Positions 45,684 to 59,235 of a DNA stretch of 64,000 nt are shown one piece after another. Position 1 is the first letter of the stretch. Each line of letters starts with the position of its first letter. Under the pieces are notes generated by a model. It worked only from the letters and a program-made list of their open reading frames with translations, did no database searches and was not told the DNA's origin. The stretch spans positions 10,336,507 through 10,400,506 of the forward strand of contig CM060852.1 in assembly GCA_030737835.1 (NCBI GenBank). The letters are read 5' to 3'. The position numbers and the translations under genes are program-made. The DNA is from Acorus gramineus (taxonomy: Eukaryota; Streptophyta; Magnoliopsida; Acorales; Acoraceae).

Positions 45684-48386
45684 ATGCATCTCTCTCTGTG
45701 GAAGCCCATCACCCACTGCGCGGCTCTGCTCCTCAACAAGAAGTCGACCCACAACGAAGACTCGAAGAAGAAGCCTTCGATCCTCCGGCGATTGCAGGAG
45801 CACAAGCTCCGGGAGGCGCTCGAGGAGGCCTCGGAGGACGGGTCCCTCGCGAAATCCCACGACATCATCGCCGACGACGACGACAACAACGAAGACCCAG
45901 ACGGCGTCCCCGGCGGCGGCGGCTTGGGGCGGTCGCGGTCGCTCGCGAGGCTCCACGCGCAGCGCGAGTTCCTCCGCGCGACCGCCATGGCTGCCGAGCG
46001 CGCGTTCGGGCCCGGCGACCCCGTCCCGGACCTCGAGACGTCATACGCGAAGTTCGTCACGATGTACCCGAAGTACGAGGCCTCCGGGGATATCGACCGG
46101 CTCCGCTCCGACGAGTACGGGCACCTCTCGGAGGCGGCCCCGCCGAAGGTATGCCTCGACTACTGCGGCTTTGGCCTCTTCTCCAGCCTTCAAAGCTACC
46201 AAAATTATGAGTCCTGCGCGTTTAGCCTCTCCGAAATCACAGCCAATCTGTGCAACCACGCCTTATACGGCGGCGCCGAAACCGGCACAGGCGAGCACGA
46301 CATCAAAACCCGAATCTTGGACTACCTGAACATCCCTGAAAGCGAGTACGGGCTGGTCTTCACCGTCAGCCGGGGGTCCGCGTTCAAGCTCCTCGCCGAG
46401 TCATACCCGTTTCAGACGAACAAAAAGCTCCTGACGATGTTCGACTACGAGTCTCAGTCGGTGAATTGGATGGCGCAGAGCGCGAAAGAGAAGGGCGCGA
46501 AGACCTACAGCGCCTGGTTTCGGTGGCCCACTCTGAAGCTCTGCTCGACGGAGCTCCGGAAGCGGATGTCGAACAAGAAGAGGCGGAAGAAAGACTCCGC
46601 GACCGGGCTCTTCGTCTTCCCCGTGCAGTCGCGCGTGACGGGCGCGAAGTACTCGTATCAATGGATGGCATTGGCGCAGCAGAACCACTGGCACGTGTTG
46701 CTCGACGCGGGCGCTCTGAGTCCGAAGGACATGGACTCTCTCGGGCTGTCACTGTTTCGGCCGGATTTCATCATCACGTCGTTCTATCGCGTGTTTGGTT
46801 CCGACCCGACCGGGTTTGGGTGCCTCTTGATCAAGAAATCAGTGATGGCCAGCCTCCAGAGCCATGGCGGATCGACCGGGTCGGGGATGGTGAGGATCGT
46901 CCCGGTGTTTCCGCAGTACTTGAGCGACTCTGTCGACGGTTTTGACGGGTTTGAGGACCGGGAGGTCGAGTCGGGGGAGGGGGCGACGCCGGAGGGCGCA
47001 CGAAAGGTGTCGCATTTGCCGGTGTTTTCGGGGGCGTACACGTCCGCGCAGGTGCGGGACGTGTTCGAGGCGGAGATGATGGAGCACGAGAACAGTTCAG
47101 ACCGGGACGGGGCGAGCACGATATTCGAGGAGGCGGAGAGCGTGTCGGTGGGGGAGGTGATGAAGAGCCCCGTGTTCAGCGAGGACGAGTCGTCGGAGAA
47201 CTCATTCTGGATCGACCTCGGGCAGAGCCCGTTTGGGGGGTCGGACACCTCGGGGCAGCTCGGGCGGGCCAGGCTCGGGTCCCCGGTGCCTCCCCCGTGG
47301 TTCACTGGGGGTGGGGGGAGGAAGAACCAGAAGCAGCGGACATTGACGTCTCCGAAGCTTCCGTCGAGGAGCCCGATTTACGATGAGGGGCCGACGAACC
47401 TGTCATTCGATGCGGCAGTAATGTCGGTCTCACAAGAGCTGGATAGAGTGAAAGAGATACCCGAAGAGGAATGCGAGGTTATCCGTGATCGAAATGGGGG
47501 TATTGGAGAGATAGAAGAAGAGCCAGAGTTTCCTGAGGAGCAATCGAATTCGAACAGTGCGAAATCGATCCTTGCGAATGGGTCGGAAACGAAAGAGAGC
47601 GCGATAAGGAGGGAAACAGAGGGTGAGTTCAGGCTGTTGGACCGGAGAGAAGGCCATCGGAGTCGGTTCTTTGGGGTGGATGAGAGCGAGCGCGTCTTGA
47701 GTATGGGTCGCCGGGTGTCCTTCACGATGGAGGACGATAACAACCGTAGAGACCTAACAGTTTTGGATGCCGGTGAAGCATCCGCGGCTTCTCTGGGTGA
47801 TGATGATGATGTGAGCGATGGAGAAGACGATGGGGATGGTCATGGCTGGAACCGGAGAGAACCCGAGATCGTATGCAGACATCTCGACCATGTGAACATG
47901 ATGGGTCTGAATAAAACAACGTTTCGGCTCCGGTACCTGATCAATTGGCTTGTGACTTCGCTGTTGCAGCTGAGATTGCCTGGTGAGGACGGGGAAGGTG
48001 GTGGGACTCCGCTTGTTCAAATCTACGGCCCAAAAATCAAGTATGAGAGGGGAGCAGCTGTTGCTTTCAATGTGAAGGACGGCGTTGGAGAGATTGTTCA
48101 GCCTGAAGTGGTTCTAAAGCTCGCTGAGAAGGATGGCATCTCTCTTGGTATCGGATTTTTAAGCCACATTCGTGTTGCGGAGGGTCAGAAACATCTCTTG
48201 GATGACACATCGCTGTGCAGATCGATCGCGAATGGGAGGCATGACAGTAAGAATTCGAACGTTCGTGTTGAAGTTGTCACTGCTTCGCTTGGCTTCCTCA
48301 CAAACTTTGAGGATGTGTATAAGATGTGGGCGTTCATCGCTAAGTTTCTAAATCCTGCATTTGTTGAAGAGGCTTCGGAGACGTGA
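45684..48386 (+). CDS. MOCOS-like PLP-fold transferase-superfamily protein
   Basis: A single exon of 900 aa. The start at 45684 is chosen because [17 protein letters not shown] is the conserved beginning of this plant family; the open frame upstream has no ATG. Residues about 115-420 have the aminotransferase class V/molybdenum-cofactor-sulfurase-like fold ([60 protein letters not shown]). The middle is a low-complexity linker, and the C-terminus has the conserved [20 protein letters not shown] block. In true MOCOS enzymes the last fold motif is SFYKxFG with the PLP lysine; here codon 369 is CGC (Arg), so cofactor binding as a Schiff base is unlikely. Arabidopsis relatives are At2g23520, At4g37100 and At5g66950; their function is unclear. 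Codon use is strongly GC-rich in the first two thirds. Confidence 0.92.
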   Translation: MHLSLWKPITHCAALLLNKKSTHNEDSKKKPSILRRLQEHKLREALEEASEDGSLAKSHDIIADDDDNNEDPDGVPGGGGLGRSRSLARLHAQREFLRATAMAAERAFGPGDPVPDLETSYAKFVTMYPKYEASGDIDRLRSDEYGHLSEAAPPKVCLDYCGFGLFSSLQSYQNYESCAFSLSEITANLCNHALYGGAETGTGEHDIKTRILDYLNIPESEYGLVFTVSRGSAFKLLAESYPFQTNKKLLTMFDYESQSVNWMAQSAKEKGAKTYSAWFRWPTLKLCSTELRKRMSNKKRRKKDSATGLFVFPVQSRVTGAKYSYQWMALAQQNHWHVLLDAGALSPKDMDSLGLSLFRPDFIITSFYRVFGSDPTGFGCLLIKKSVMASLQSHGGSTGSGMVRIVPVFPQYLSDSVDGFDGFEDREVESGEGATPEGARKVSHLPVFSGAYTSAQVRDVFEAEMMEHENSSDRDGASTIFEEAESVSVGEVMKSPVFSEDESSENSFWIDLGQSPFGGSDTSGQLGRARLGSPVPPPWFTGGGGRKNQKQRTLTSPKLPSRSPIYDEGPTNLSFDAAVMSVSQELDRVKEIPEEECEVIRDRNGGIGEIEEEPEFPEEQSNSNSAKSILANGSETKESAIRRETEGEFRLLDRREGHRSRFFGVDESERVLSMGRRVSFTMEDDNNRRDLTVLDAGEASAASLGDDDDVSDGEDDGDGHGWNRREPEIVCRHLDHVNMMGLNKTTFRLRYLINWLVTSLLQLRLPGEDGEGGGTPLVQIYGPKIKYERGAAVAFNVKDGVGEIVQPEVVLKLAEKDGISLGIGFLSHIRVAEGQKHLLDDTSLCRSIANGRHDSKNSNVRVEVVTASLGFLTNFEDVYKMWAFIAKFLNPAFVEEASET

Positions 48387-51294
48387 CTATGAAAATTCAT
48401 GGTCTGTGAAGATAACATGCTAAGAACAAAAGAGAGAGAGAGGAAGAAGAGTAGAAACAGAAAGTATGGTTTCGGTTCTGTTTCTAATGTTCGTCTTCTT
48501 CGGTACTCCCTTCCCATCAGAAGCGAAGGTGGATATATATTTTTGATTCTTCGGACAAATTTGTTTCTTATTGTTTTATTTCTTTTGTGGTATCCGGGAT
48601 TTTTCATGTAGAGTTCGCTCGAGATGATATGATATTGGTTTTAAGGGGGGGTGCGCCTTCGTTTTGTTGATCTTCTGTTTGTAAAGTGAAAGATTAGATG
48701 GGCAGGAGATTCAGTTCTCTTATAATATTTTTGTAAGCTGTTCTTTGTTCAAATGAAACCATGAAACAGGCAGTCACTGCTATTCTGTTCTGCTTCTGTG
48801 AAAGGCTTATAGGGTAACTATCTTGTCTTGTTAGATTCATGTTCTTTATTTCTAACAGTATCTTAAATTCTCATTGCTTAACAATATCTCTCTCTTAGTA
48901 TTTTTTTTTGAATTTTTTTATCTTGGAATCTGCTGTATGGTTTTCATGCTCATCTAATGTGCCATTCAGCATATAAGCAGAGCAACAGCAGCATCAAGTA
49001 AAGAAGAAAATTTCAGGTAAGATTATCACTTAATAATAACAGAATGATCTGCAAATCTCATGAGATTTCTTTCTATATTATCTATGATCTGTTGTTGTTT
49101 TATTTTTGTTTTTTTTGTCCTCTGTTTGTTCTTAACATGAATTTGTTGAAGGACATTAATGCACACAATCATTCCTGCAGTCTCTTTTATAGCCTCCACT
49201 TTCTCCTAACCTATTATATATTAAGTTGTGCAGGTATGTACTACTAGGTTAATGAAACAAAAATAAAGCTATAAAATTCATTTCATTCGAACATATACTT
49301 TGTTTCTTATAAATGTATGTATTTCATTAGACAAGTGTATGTATACCTTAAATATATTTGGGGCTGTAAAAGGGGCTGCAAAAGGGTTTGTCCCGAACAT
49401 CTTTCCTTTCTCTGCATAATATTAGTTGGTCTCCTCAGAGGACTGCTTGTTTGTTTGGATCCCTGACTTTTTTTTTTCTTTCTCAGGTCCGATGTGGTAT
49501 GTAATAGACATTGACTTTGCTTATTAGACATTACCTTTCATAATAATCGATTTAGTATTGATAACTAATAACATGAGTCCAAAAAATCCTTGCCTTACCT
49601 GTCCAAATTTTTTTTATATATTAATGTAAAGTCAAGGTTCAATGTGGCACAGATTCATGCAAATACTGAAATATATAAAATGCATATTCCAGCAAGGGGC
49701 AGCCAAGCTGGAACTTTTCTTAAATTAATCAACATGGTTTTGGATTATTATGAGTCTTCATCTACCATTTTATCTTTTTTCCTTCATTTTTTCCACTCTT
49801 GCTAGCTATGGTGGTTGATGAAACGTGAAAGCTTTGTAAAATGTATCTGTCAGTAGGTTATAAGTGCAATTGTGCTTATCATTTGGTACTCCTTGTCTTG
49901 AATGATTTGCTGCATATTTTTTTATGAAATTAACAAATACACATTAACCAATTAGGTGAATTTTCTGGACTCAGCTGAACTATTGGGTCAACAAGGCATG
50001 TGAATAACAGCCAAAACATCCATTGCTGATCTGAATCTGTTGATTTTTCATAAATCAAAGGCTGTGTGTGAGAGACAAACATTGAATTTTCTAACGAGTC
50101 ATTTAAATTTTAATTTGGATGATCTTGTGCTGTGGTGGTGGGTCCATTTTTTTTTAGTGTTCTCCCCATTTCCAGGGGAAAAGTCTGGTGAAGGGTCAAT
50201 TTAAAAAAAATTAAAAAAATAAAAGGCTGAAATTGAGGAGAAAAATAAAATGATGATGCTTCATTGCGAATCTATCAAATGAATTATTTTTACTTGCATT
50301 GGATGCTATAATGTCCCAATAATCTCCACCAAACAATTGATTTTTTTTATTTTTTTATTTTTATTTGTCCACCAAATGTGAACACCCATCCATCTTCCAT
50401 TCCCCTCTTAGCAAGAAAAGATGGGTGTGACAGAAAGCATCAATTTCAGATTCCTTATTTTAGAAAACATAGGTTTACACTGCAAAACAAGTTATGACCA
50501 TAGGTTATGAATTTGCAATACCCGATAACGAAAGGTCACACCCTCATCTGCCCATTTGTCAATCTTCTATTACCTACTTGTTTAGCAAATCTAAAGCCAA
50601 ATCAAAGTGTTGGGTCACCAAGATTTCTTAAATTTCTTCATTTAGAGGAATTAAATGGAATTCTCAATATAAAAAAAATGAAGAAACAGGAAAGGAAAAA
50701 AAAAACATATAGGTGAAGCCTGGCTTGATGAGTCACCCCACTACGTAGACCATTTTTTTATATGTGGTGGGTGAAGACAGTGATGGTATGTTAAAAAAAT
50801 AAATAATAATAATAAATAAATAAATAAAGACTACCAACTTGCTTGTTTGCATCATCAATATCATCACCATCACATTTGGTTAAGCATTTGGATATTGGAG
50901 ACTGTCAAAATGCCACTGTAGTGTGCTCAACATGGAACTTCAAAAAAAACCAGAGATCTCAAAGAAGAGAACCTCATTTAGTCCATGGTCAAATTGTCCT
51001 GAATAAATATCTATGAGAACATCCCTACTGGATAAAATTAACTTATTAGAATACGAGAAAATGAGAGAGAGAAACAAACTCTCAAATTGTTACAGCGTCG
51101 CAAAATAGTAGCTTCTCACGATGTCACTGCAGCATGTAGTCTGCAAGAACTTCAATTTTGGTGTTTCTTTTCAACACCTTGAAGTACACCACGTTAGAGG
51201 GAACATGCACTGACACATGAAGCCTTTCCAGAGCTCACAGAGACATGTCATTCCACGCCCGCAAAGATTGATAGAGGTGTAAGCGCAGAAGAAT
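48387..51294. other. Intergenic between two convergent genes
   Basis: The first few hundred bases are probably the 3' leader of the MOCOS-like gene, and the right edge is the 3' side of the prolyl-oligopeptidase gene. An AAT/AAAT microsatellite lies at about 50798-50830. No gene recognised. Confidence 0.5.
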
Positions 51295-54200
51295 CTAGGG
51301 ATCAGACATTATCTCAATAAGAAAGGCAAGCTCTAATGCCAATGCCTTGCAAAGTGCATATCTGTTGCCCTCCATTGTGTCTTGTGTTAGATTCAGCAGT
51401 ATTGGGCGCCGTGGATCATATACGGCCTTTTCACGGACCCTTGCTGCCCATTTTAAAGCTTCCCAAACTCCAAACCTGTGATTTGTTCAAAACATATGGA
51501 ACTGTCATTGCGTCAAGTATGCTAAATTATATAAGAAAAGTGGGTACAGATGCAGTATCCTGTCCCAGAGGATTCAGTCCTAACCAAACAAATGTCACAA
51601 CATAGAGATGGCAAGAGAGGAGTTAAGAAATATTATACACCCGCAAAAGTTTGAGCAAGTTTCCATACGTGCACTTAATCTTATACGCTTAACTTAGATT
51701 TTTGGTGAATTATCTTTTGATTTTTCGGATAATTACCTCTTTAACCAATTGCTCAAAACTATGAATGACAAGAGATTCTGCCATATTGGACTCCTGCTCA
51801 GTGAAAAAAATATATAATTTTTTGACAAAAAATTTACCTGATTGACTGATATAACAAGAAAGGAAGTGCTCTCTGACTCAAGGATTTTAACCATATGCAA
51901 TGGGACAAACAATTAAATGTCCATGTATCAGGAAAAATTAATGCAGCAGGAATAGATAAGATCCGAGAGATACGAATGTAGAAGAATGTACCTAGCATTT
52001 AAATGTGATGTCACCAGTACAGCTGGATAGGGAACACCTTCCTTAATGTTGTCATATGGTGAATACTTCTGAATGGCGTGAAAGTCTTCAACATCGGAGG
52101 GATTTCCAAACTCTTCATAATCAACTTGCGTGAGAGGAATAGTTGGAGAAAGAAGAGTGTTGCAGGGATCCAGGAAGGGAGCCTGCAAGTGAAAATTAAA
52201 AACGAATTTAAAATGCAGTAGACAACTAACTAGACTTAAGATACATATAAATAAGACACATGGTGAATTTTGTGGGCAGAGAACAATTTTTAGACTTGAT
52301 GAGTATCTCTATATGCAGCCTTTATGGAACTATTAATACATACTTTAGGGAACTTTCATATATAAGCTTCAAAATTAGTGTTTCAATAGATAGCTTGGTA
52401 CCTTAAAAGTGTTGAAGATCCAACCTAAACTGGATCCACTTGTGTACAGCACAAGAAGAAAACATGCATAACCCAAATATTAGCAAAAATATAATCAAAT
52501 TGAAGGTTTATTAATGTATTTATCAATCTTGAGTTTAATAAGTCACAAGGTAATGGTATTTGAGATGATGACTCTCACGGTCAACACATCTACTAGCACT
52601 AAGAGAGAAGGAACACCCCCAATGATCTATGGCATGGACACCAACAGGGAAATAAACAAGGAGCACCCCAATGACTGTGCCCACACTCCTCTCTCCCATA
52701 TGGATTCTATCGCACGGCATGTGCATGGGAACCAGTTATCATTGTACAAAGATGCATTTGCCATCATGCCTGCCAGAGAAAAACAAAACACATAGAAAAA
52801 CACAAGTTGAGCTTATAACTAAGATAAGAGGAAGGGATACCTTCAAAATCGCAGCACGAAAAAGATCTGGACGAATATTAATTGCTGAAGCAACAAGAAG
52901 TCCACCAGCATCATATCCCCAACCAGCAAGCTTATTATTTGGTACAACACCCTTATCTATCAGGTACTCAGCACAAGTGATGTAATCAATAATGGAATTG
53001 AGCTTTTTCTCACATGTGCCATCATGATGCCATTTCTTACCTTTACCACCCCCTCCCCTATAAATTAGCACCATATAGAGCAAATACATTAATCTCCAAC
53101 TACGAGATGTAAAAGAAATTATACTAATTAACACGTCAACATTGAATCCACAACTGAAGATAAGTTTAGTATGAACCAGGTTTCACTGTATAATTCATCT
53201 AAATTACTTCAAGTCTTAAAGAATGTTCTCAATGCAGAGGCAAAATCAATTTATGTAGGTGCAATGCAAGCAATAAATCTTTTGAAACTTACACCACGAT
53301 CTTTAAAAATGAGAATAAAGAGAAGGAACTTCATCATCACGTCCATACTATTTCGAAAGAAGGAACTTGATCATTATCACAAAACTGTACTGTTTCAAAA
53401 GGTTCTCACTACAAAAAAATGACAACCTTGGGGCCATTTGTTTTGTGAGCTCCACTGTCACTGATCCAACAAAAGCTTCTGAAACCTTTTTTTTAGGAAC
53501 TGGTAGCAATCCTACCACTCAGCTTCATTAATCTTTGGGGTGCAACTCCAATAAATGGGAGAGAGAAAAACTCTGAGAGGGCATGAGTAGCAGAAAATAA
53601 CCTTGAGAGATGATGATAAAATGAAAATTAAAGACACTGAAAGAGGCACTTGAGGATTAAGGTTCTATTTTATTTTATTTTATTTTTGTTCAGTGTGCAT
53701 TGTAGGCATAACCGTTCAACAAAGAGGAGAAAATCAGTGGCCCTTGTTATGTAGGGAAAAAAAACAAAAATCACTATAGGACATCTCAATAATATAGAAA
53801 TCAACTAAAGAAATATCACTGACACACCTGACATCAGCATATGCAACTACCCAGCCCCTGTCGAGCAGACTTTTTAATTCGCTGCGCCAGCGCTTATCTA
53901 ACAGCTTGCCATAAGCCCCATCACCATGAAGCAAACATGGACTACTATCTTGCTTCATTTTGCGCGAGTAAACAATAGTCAAAGGAACCAATACTCCATC
54001 TTTGGAGGAAACATTAAAATACTCGCAAGCATAAAACTCAGAGAGATCATTCCACATGCCATCATCGACAATATCAATTTCCATCACAGTGTCCAAGCTC
54101 TTTTTAAGATGCGAATTTTCCATGTCCTTGGCAGAAGGAGAAGCTGTCCCATACAGAGTCCGTGTCCTTTCATGCAACACATTTTGTTGCTGAACAATAA

Positions 54201-57200
54201 CCCACTTTCCATTCAACAAATCATAGTCAACAACAGCATCAGGCATCTGTAAGAAGTAATGGTAACACAACAAATGTAAAATAAGATAAACAGAAACACA
54301 ATTCAAAGTCCCAGAAGAAGTAAACCTTCAGGACCCAGAATGAAAAAAAACAGTAAAAAGAATTCATTCACGCCACTAAAGATCAGGTGCCTATATTGTG
54401 AATTTGAAGTTAGCTTTCCTCGCAAAAGGTAAAAATTAGTTTTGGAGCATGAAACATGTCAATTTACTCTTTATAACACTAAGATTTAATAGCACAAATC
54501 TTAATGATATGGCATCATATGAGAAACAGCATGGTCCCTGAAAATATTAAATTCATTTAATAAGATAATAGACAGGTCCAGTCCATCAAGAAATATTTGA
54601 AAGATCAGATTGGTTAAAGGATTTGAGATGAAAATTGAAGTTTACTTGATGAGCTTCACTAACAACTGGCATTTCACATTTGACATGGATGCATGCTCCA
54701 TGAAGTCTCAGAGCATGACAAAACAAGTATCTACTTGATGATTATATGTCCATAAGGAGATCATACCACAGGTGAGGATACCAAAAATCGCATGGTTGAA
54801 GAATAGTAGTCATAATTTGTTTCGGATGAGATCTGACAAACATGCTTTGGAAGAGGTAGAAAACATAAATCAGGACTTTTTATCTGCACAAAGAATGTCC
54901 AAATAAGATAAGATGATTAATCCTGTAAAACAATAAACATAATTAAACTGATAATCTTGGTAATCAACAGTAATGAAAAGACAAAAAAAAATTGTAATTT
55001 AATATCCACAGTGATAAGAAGGCAAAAGACAAGACTGTGCAGTAACTGTGGAGACAAAGGCTACAATGATCATAAATACGTAGGCAAAAATACGTAGCAG
55101 AAAAGAGTCCCTTATATACTCCATCAACAAGCATATATATATATACACACTATATATTCATTTCAGAATCAAGTGAAAATGAAAATAAACTATATGCCTC
55201 TATCACCTCTATTACCAACAACTGATAACTTCATGTCAAAAATTTGCACATGAGCAGGAGAATTAAACACATTGAAACAAGTCGCTGTATAAAAGCATAA
55301 AGCCAACCTCGAATGTGCTGTTCTTACAATACTAAGATTTGAAAGTGCAAATGAAAGGCTTACCTTCTCATTTACAGGTAACGGGAGAGGAACAGAGCAA
55401 ATTCTGAGCTTTTGATCCTCTCTTAAAATGAGGGCTAGATGCGTATCACAGAATTCGACATCCTCGATGCACATATTACGCTCATCAATAAATACATTCT
55501 ATGGAAAGAGAAAAAAGAAATAAATGAATTGTTATAAAAAATATCATAGAGAAAAGCAATAGGTCAGGCAGAGAATAAAGCTAAGCAACAAAAAAAGAAG
55601 AAAGCATTGGTACAAGAAAACTAGTACATATAGAGACACCATCAACAGTACTTGTTAACCATTAATACTGACATGGAATTTGTACAGAAGCAATCAACCT
55701 CTCCTATGATGCAATCAATCCCTGTGATGCAAGAATCATTCAATATATTTAATACTAGATTTTATGTACATATTTCAAAACAGTTAGTGCCCCCTTAAAC
55801 GTTTTAAAAAAATCAAATTAAATCAAACATGCACCGGAAGAAGCTTTTTACTTTGTTCTTAGTTTTCATGTTTTGGTATTAAATGCCTATATTTAGAGGT
55901 ACTTGGGTTTGATAGAAATCTTAAATAAAATTCCATCACTCTTAAGAGTTCTATAAATCTAGAGTCTTAGGCCATGGAGTCTATAATTATGTTATCTATG
56001 TATTAAAGATTCTTCTAGAAGAAAATATCAGATTTTGGGCTTTGATAAAAAAAAATTTCTCTTCTATCTTTGTTCTTCTCTCTTTCATCACAATTCACGC
56101 TTCTCTCACTACTTTTCCAACTGTAACCAACCAATTTTCCATATCACTTTTCCATACCTCTACGGAATTAAGAAGTAAATACCAACCCTGCACCCCCCCC
56201 CCCCCCAAATAAAAAAATAAAAATAAAAATGTGCATCCAGCCTCACCCTAACAAACCCCAGTCTCTCCATACTAGGAAAAAATGCTGGTCAGCATGTTAA
56301 TGACCAGATGTTTGTCAGTGTGCAAGCGACTAAATTTTGATCTTCATATTGATATACCACAGAAAGTATTTCAATGCAAAATAAATTCGAGGGGTAAAAA
56401 TTTCATGATTTGAACCTTTTTTACTGCTATCTGAATAGCTATATTCACATGTACGGAAAATTGGTTCATCCTAAGATGCATTTTTAGGACATCAAAGTCT
56501 GAGTTTTGAATATTCAAATCATTTTAGACATATCAGATTTAATTCATTTGGTTAATATACTAAGTTGGAACGCACTAATAAACACTTAGTGGTTAGTACA
56601 CTCTGGAAATCTTCCCCCAATTATTCCCGATGGCAATTCTTCTCAAATCTAACAATCCTAGAATCTGTAATAAAATACTGATCCGTTTCATCCTTTTACA
56701 TAGAAACCCTATCCCTGACCTTAGAATGGTAAACCCTGCGCCCTAAATCTTTTTAGACTTCCAATGCAAACCCTTTCCCTACATTCCCAACACAATATAT
56801 TAACGTACTAAAATATGAATAAGTAACATTACATGTAATGTTCTTACTTGAAATGCAGTATAGTATAAGTTATAAGTTCAAACAAAAACAAAGAAATACT
56901 ACAACTATTATATTTCCAGCTCTCATTTGCATTGACATTCTATAGATGAAGTTATCCATTCTAGGATATGGATCCCAAGATGGATAATCTGCCACATAAT
57001 TATTTCCTCCAAAGTTTTTGAAAATTTGAAGATCACGGGCCCAATTTAAAAGAACTTGTCTAGAAAACAAACCTCCCAGGTCCTTGAACCAGAAGACTCA
57101 ACAGGACAACGGAGAAGATAATGGGAGTCAACAGAAGAACCCTCTCTAGAAGCATCAGTAAATAGATAAAGATATCCTCGATGATGTTCGACTACGCAGT

Positions 57201-59235
57201 GGGCTTTTGATCCACATTCCCATAGCAGTTTCACGCCAGACAGGGGATCGGCTGCATTTATCAAGTACACCTACAAATAAAATTCTCCAGCTACGGAAGT
57301 AAAGCATTAATATGGACAACCATTTCAGAGAGTTTGATTGACTTGTGTTATACCTTTGAAAAATCATCTGAAAAAGTATTAACGGTGACAAAGTGGAAAT
57401 CCTTGGTGCTTCTAATATGGACATTTACATTTTCATCAGGCTCTTCTAATATCAAAGTGTCCTCTTTATTCGATCCAATGATGCTACAATATATCCTGCT
57501 ATGAAAAGAAATATTAGATGAAATTCACTTCTACACAAGAAAATATCAGTGTAATTGTTCACAAACAGCAGATTGATATGTGAACCTATGCACCTATAGG
57601 GCCTCTTGTCCTTATTTGTTATGGTGTAGAGCAATGCCTTCCCATTCATGGCCCAAGCCAAGCTCGAAACTCGTTCTGCTTGTGGTTTATTGCACAATGT
57701 CCCAGCAATCAAATCCCTTACAGACAAGACGAATGTATCTTTGTCCTTGTCATACATAGTATATGCAAGGAATCGATGATCAGGGGACACTTCAGAGTGT
57801 TGCTCGCAATAAGAACCTGTCAGACTGCCAGTTAAACATGCGAATAATATGACCAAAGCAGTATGAATGGATATATTAAGCTTTGAGAATGCATAAGACA
57901 CATGTTTTCCTTCTAAATTTTTTTTAAAAAAATTATACACCTTTTCAATGCAATCTGGGCCATTCGAACCTTTCCATACTAAAAGTGCAGATGTGACATT
58001 TCTTCTCATTAAAAAAAAAAAACCTTAACAACAAAAAAAAAAGAAAGAAGTACCCATCCCAGATTAAAAACCATTTTTTCAATCAGAAACATCTTAACAA
58101 AACCCCAAAAATGATTTCTTTTTTCCTTTTAAAAATGCAATGCAAACAAAGTTATACATTTTTACAAAAACACTGAGAAAAAAATCTTTTTGGTAGTATC
58201 TTGATCATAAGCCCTCAAAAAAGGATATTTTTATTTTTTTAATACAGATGTGTTATGGTTCCTTTTTAAAATAACAACCGCTTATACTCAGTCAAACATG
58301 CAAATAATATGACCAATGCAGCAAAAATTCAAGTATTTCTAATAGTAACCTGATCCCAGACGCTAAAAAACATTTCTTTTCAATCAGTGACAACTCAACA
58401 TTTAACAACCCTAAAAAGGATTTCCTATCTTTACTTTTAAAATTACAAAGCGAACAAGAGCACTGGGAAAAAAGACTTTTTTAATAGTATCTTGATCCCA
58501 ACCCCTCAAAAATACATTTTTTTTCTAATTAATCAACACCTGTTCAAGACCCCGTAAATGGATTTTAATTCATTCTATGTCTTTTCAAAATTTGCAATGC
58601 AAATGAAACTTATATACCTCCGAATCTCTCGGCCTCCCTATTGTAATCAAGCAACCTCTGCTCGATCTTCCTCCCAGACACGTAATCAAACCCCGTCGAT
58701 CTCGTGCTATACGACACGAACTCCTCATTCAACAACGCCGACCGCCTACACAACACCGGATACTCCTTCCCCTCCTCCACCCTCCTATAATACAACCTGA
58801 ACACACACAAACCAAATCAATCACAACCACACGATCAAGAAGACAAACACACGCGCAACCAATTCATACTCACCATGGGCCCCACCGTACGGGCGGCGTG
58901 CAGAGATCGGCCAACATCCGCCCGGAGAGCTCGGAGAGGAGCTTCCGCTGGAGACGATCGGAGCCGTCCATCACGGCCCCCGTGTACCTCCTCTCCGCCT
59001 CCATCAACACGTTCATGTGCCGCATCGCCGTCGGATTTTCGAGGTCCGACATCCACCGGTAGGGGTCGTGCCACGTCACCCCGTGCGCCGTCACCGGCAC
59101 GGGCTTCTGCGGCGGCCGAGGTGGGCGGGGCGGGTCAGGGGGCGTGACCGGAGGCGGCAAGGGGGGTCTCGGGGCCCTGAAGTGGGCGCGTCGGACGGCG
59201 ATCGTGGCGGCTCGTAAGGGCCGAAATCGCACCAT
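51295..59235 (-). CDS. Prolyl oligopeptidase family (S9A) protein, predicted inactive
   Basis: Eleven exons in coding order: 59235-58874, 58796-58618, 57816-57594, 57495-57354, 57270-57073, 55498-55364, 54883-54767, 54246-53828, 53057-52841, 52182-51992, 51475-51295; 2364 bp, 787 aa, all phases matching. The first 30 residues are Arg-rich, suggesting an organelle transit peptide. The N-terminal cap with DPYRWMSDLENP, a beta-propeller (e.g. SEVSPDHRFLAYTMYDKDKD) and the C-terminal hydrolase domain are all present. The nucleophile elbow reads GWGYDAGG, with Asp (codon 52912-52910, residue 641) where Ser is expected. The Asp motif reads SHLNAR with Asn726. The usual GHGG histidine loop is replaced by TQDTMEGNRY. 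It resembles Arabidopsis At5g66960. A peptidase-like scaffold without catalysis is the likely role. Confidence 0.92.

Noticed and set aside
45399-47305. Multiple ORFs of 80-280 codons on both strands
   Set aside because: They are shadows of the GC-rich MOCOS-like coding sequence; none has a recognisable domain.
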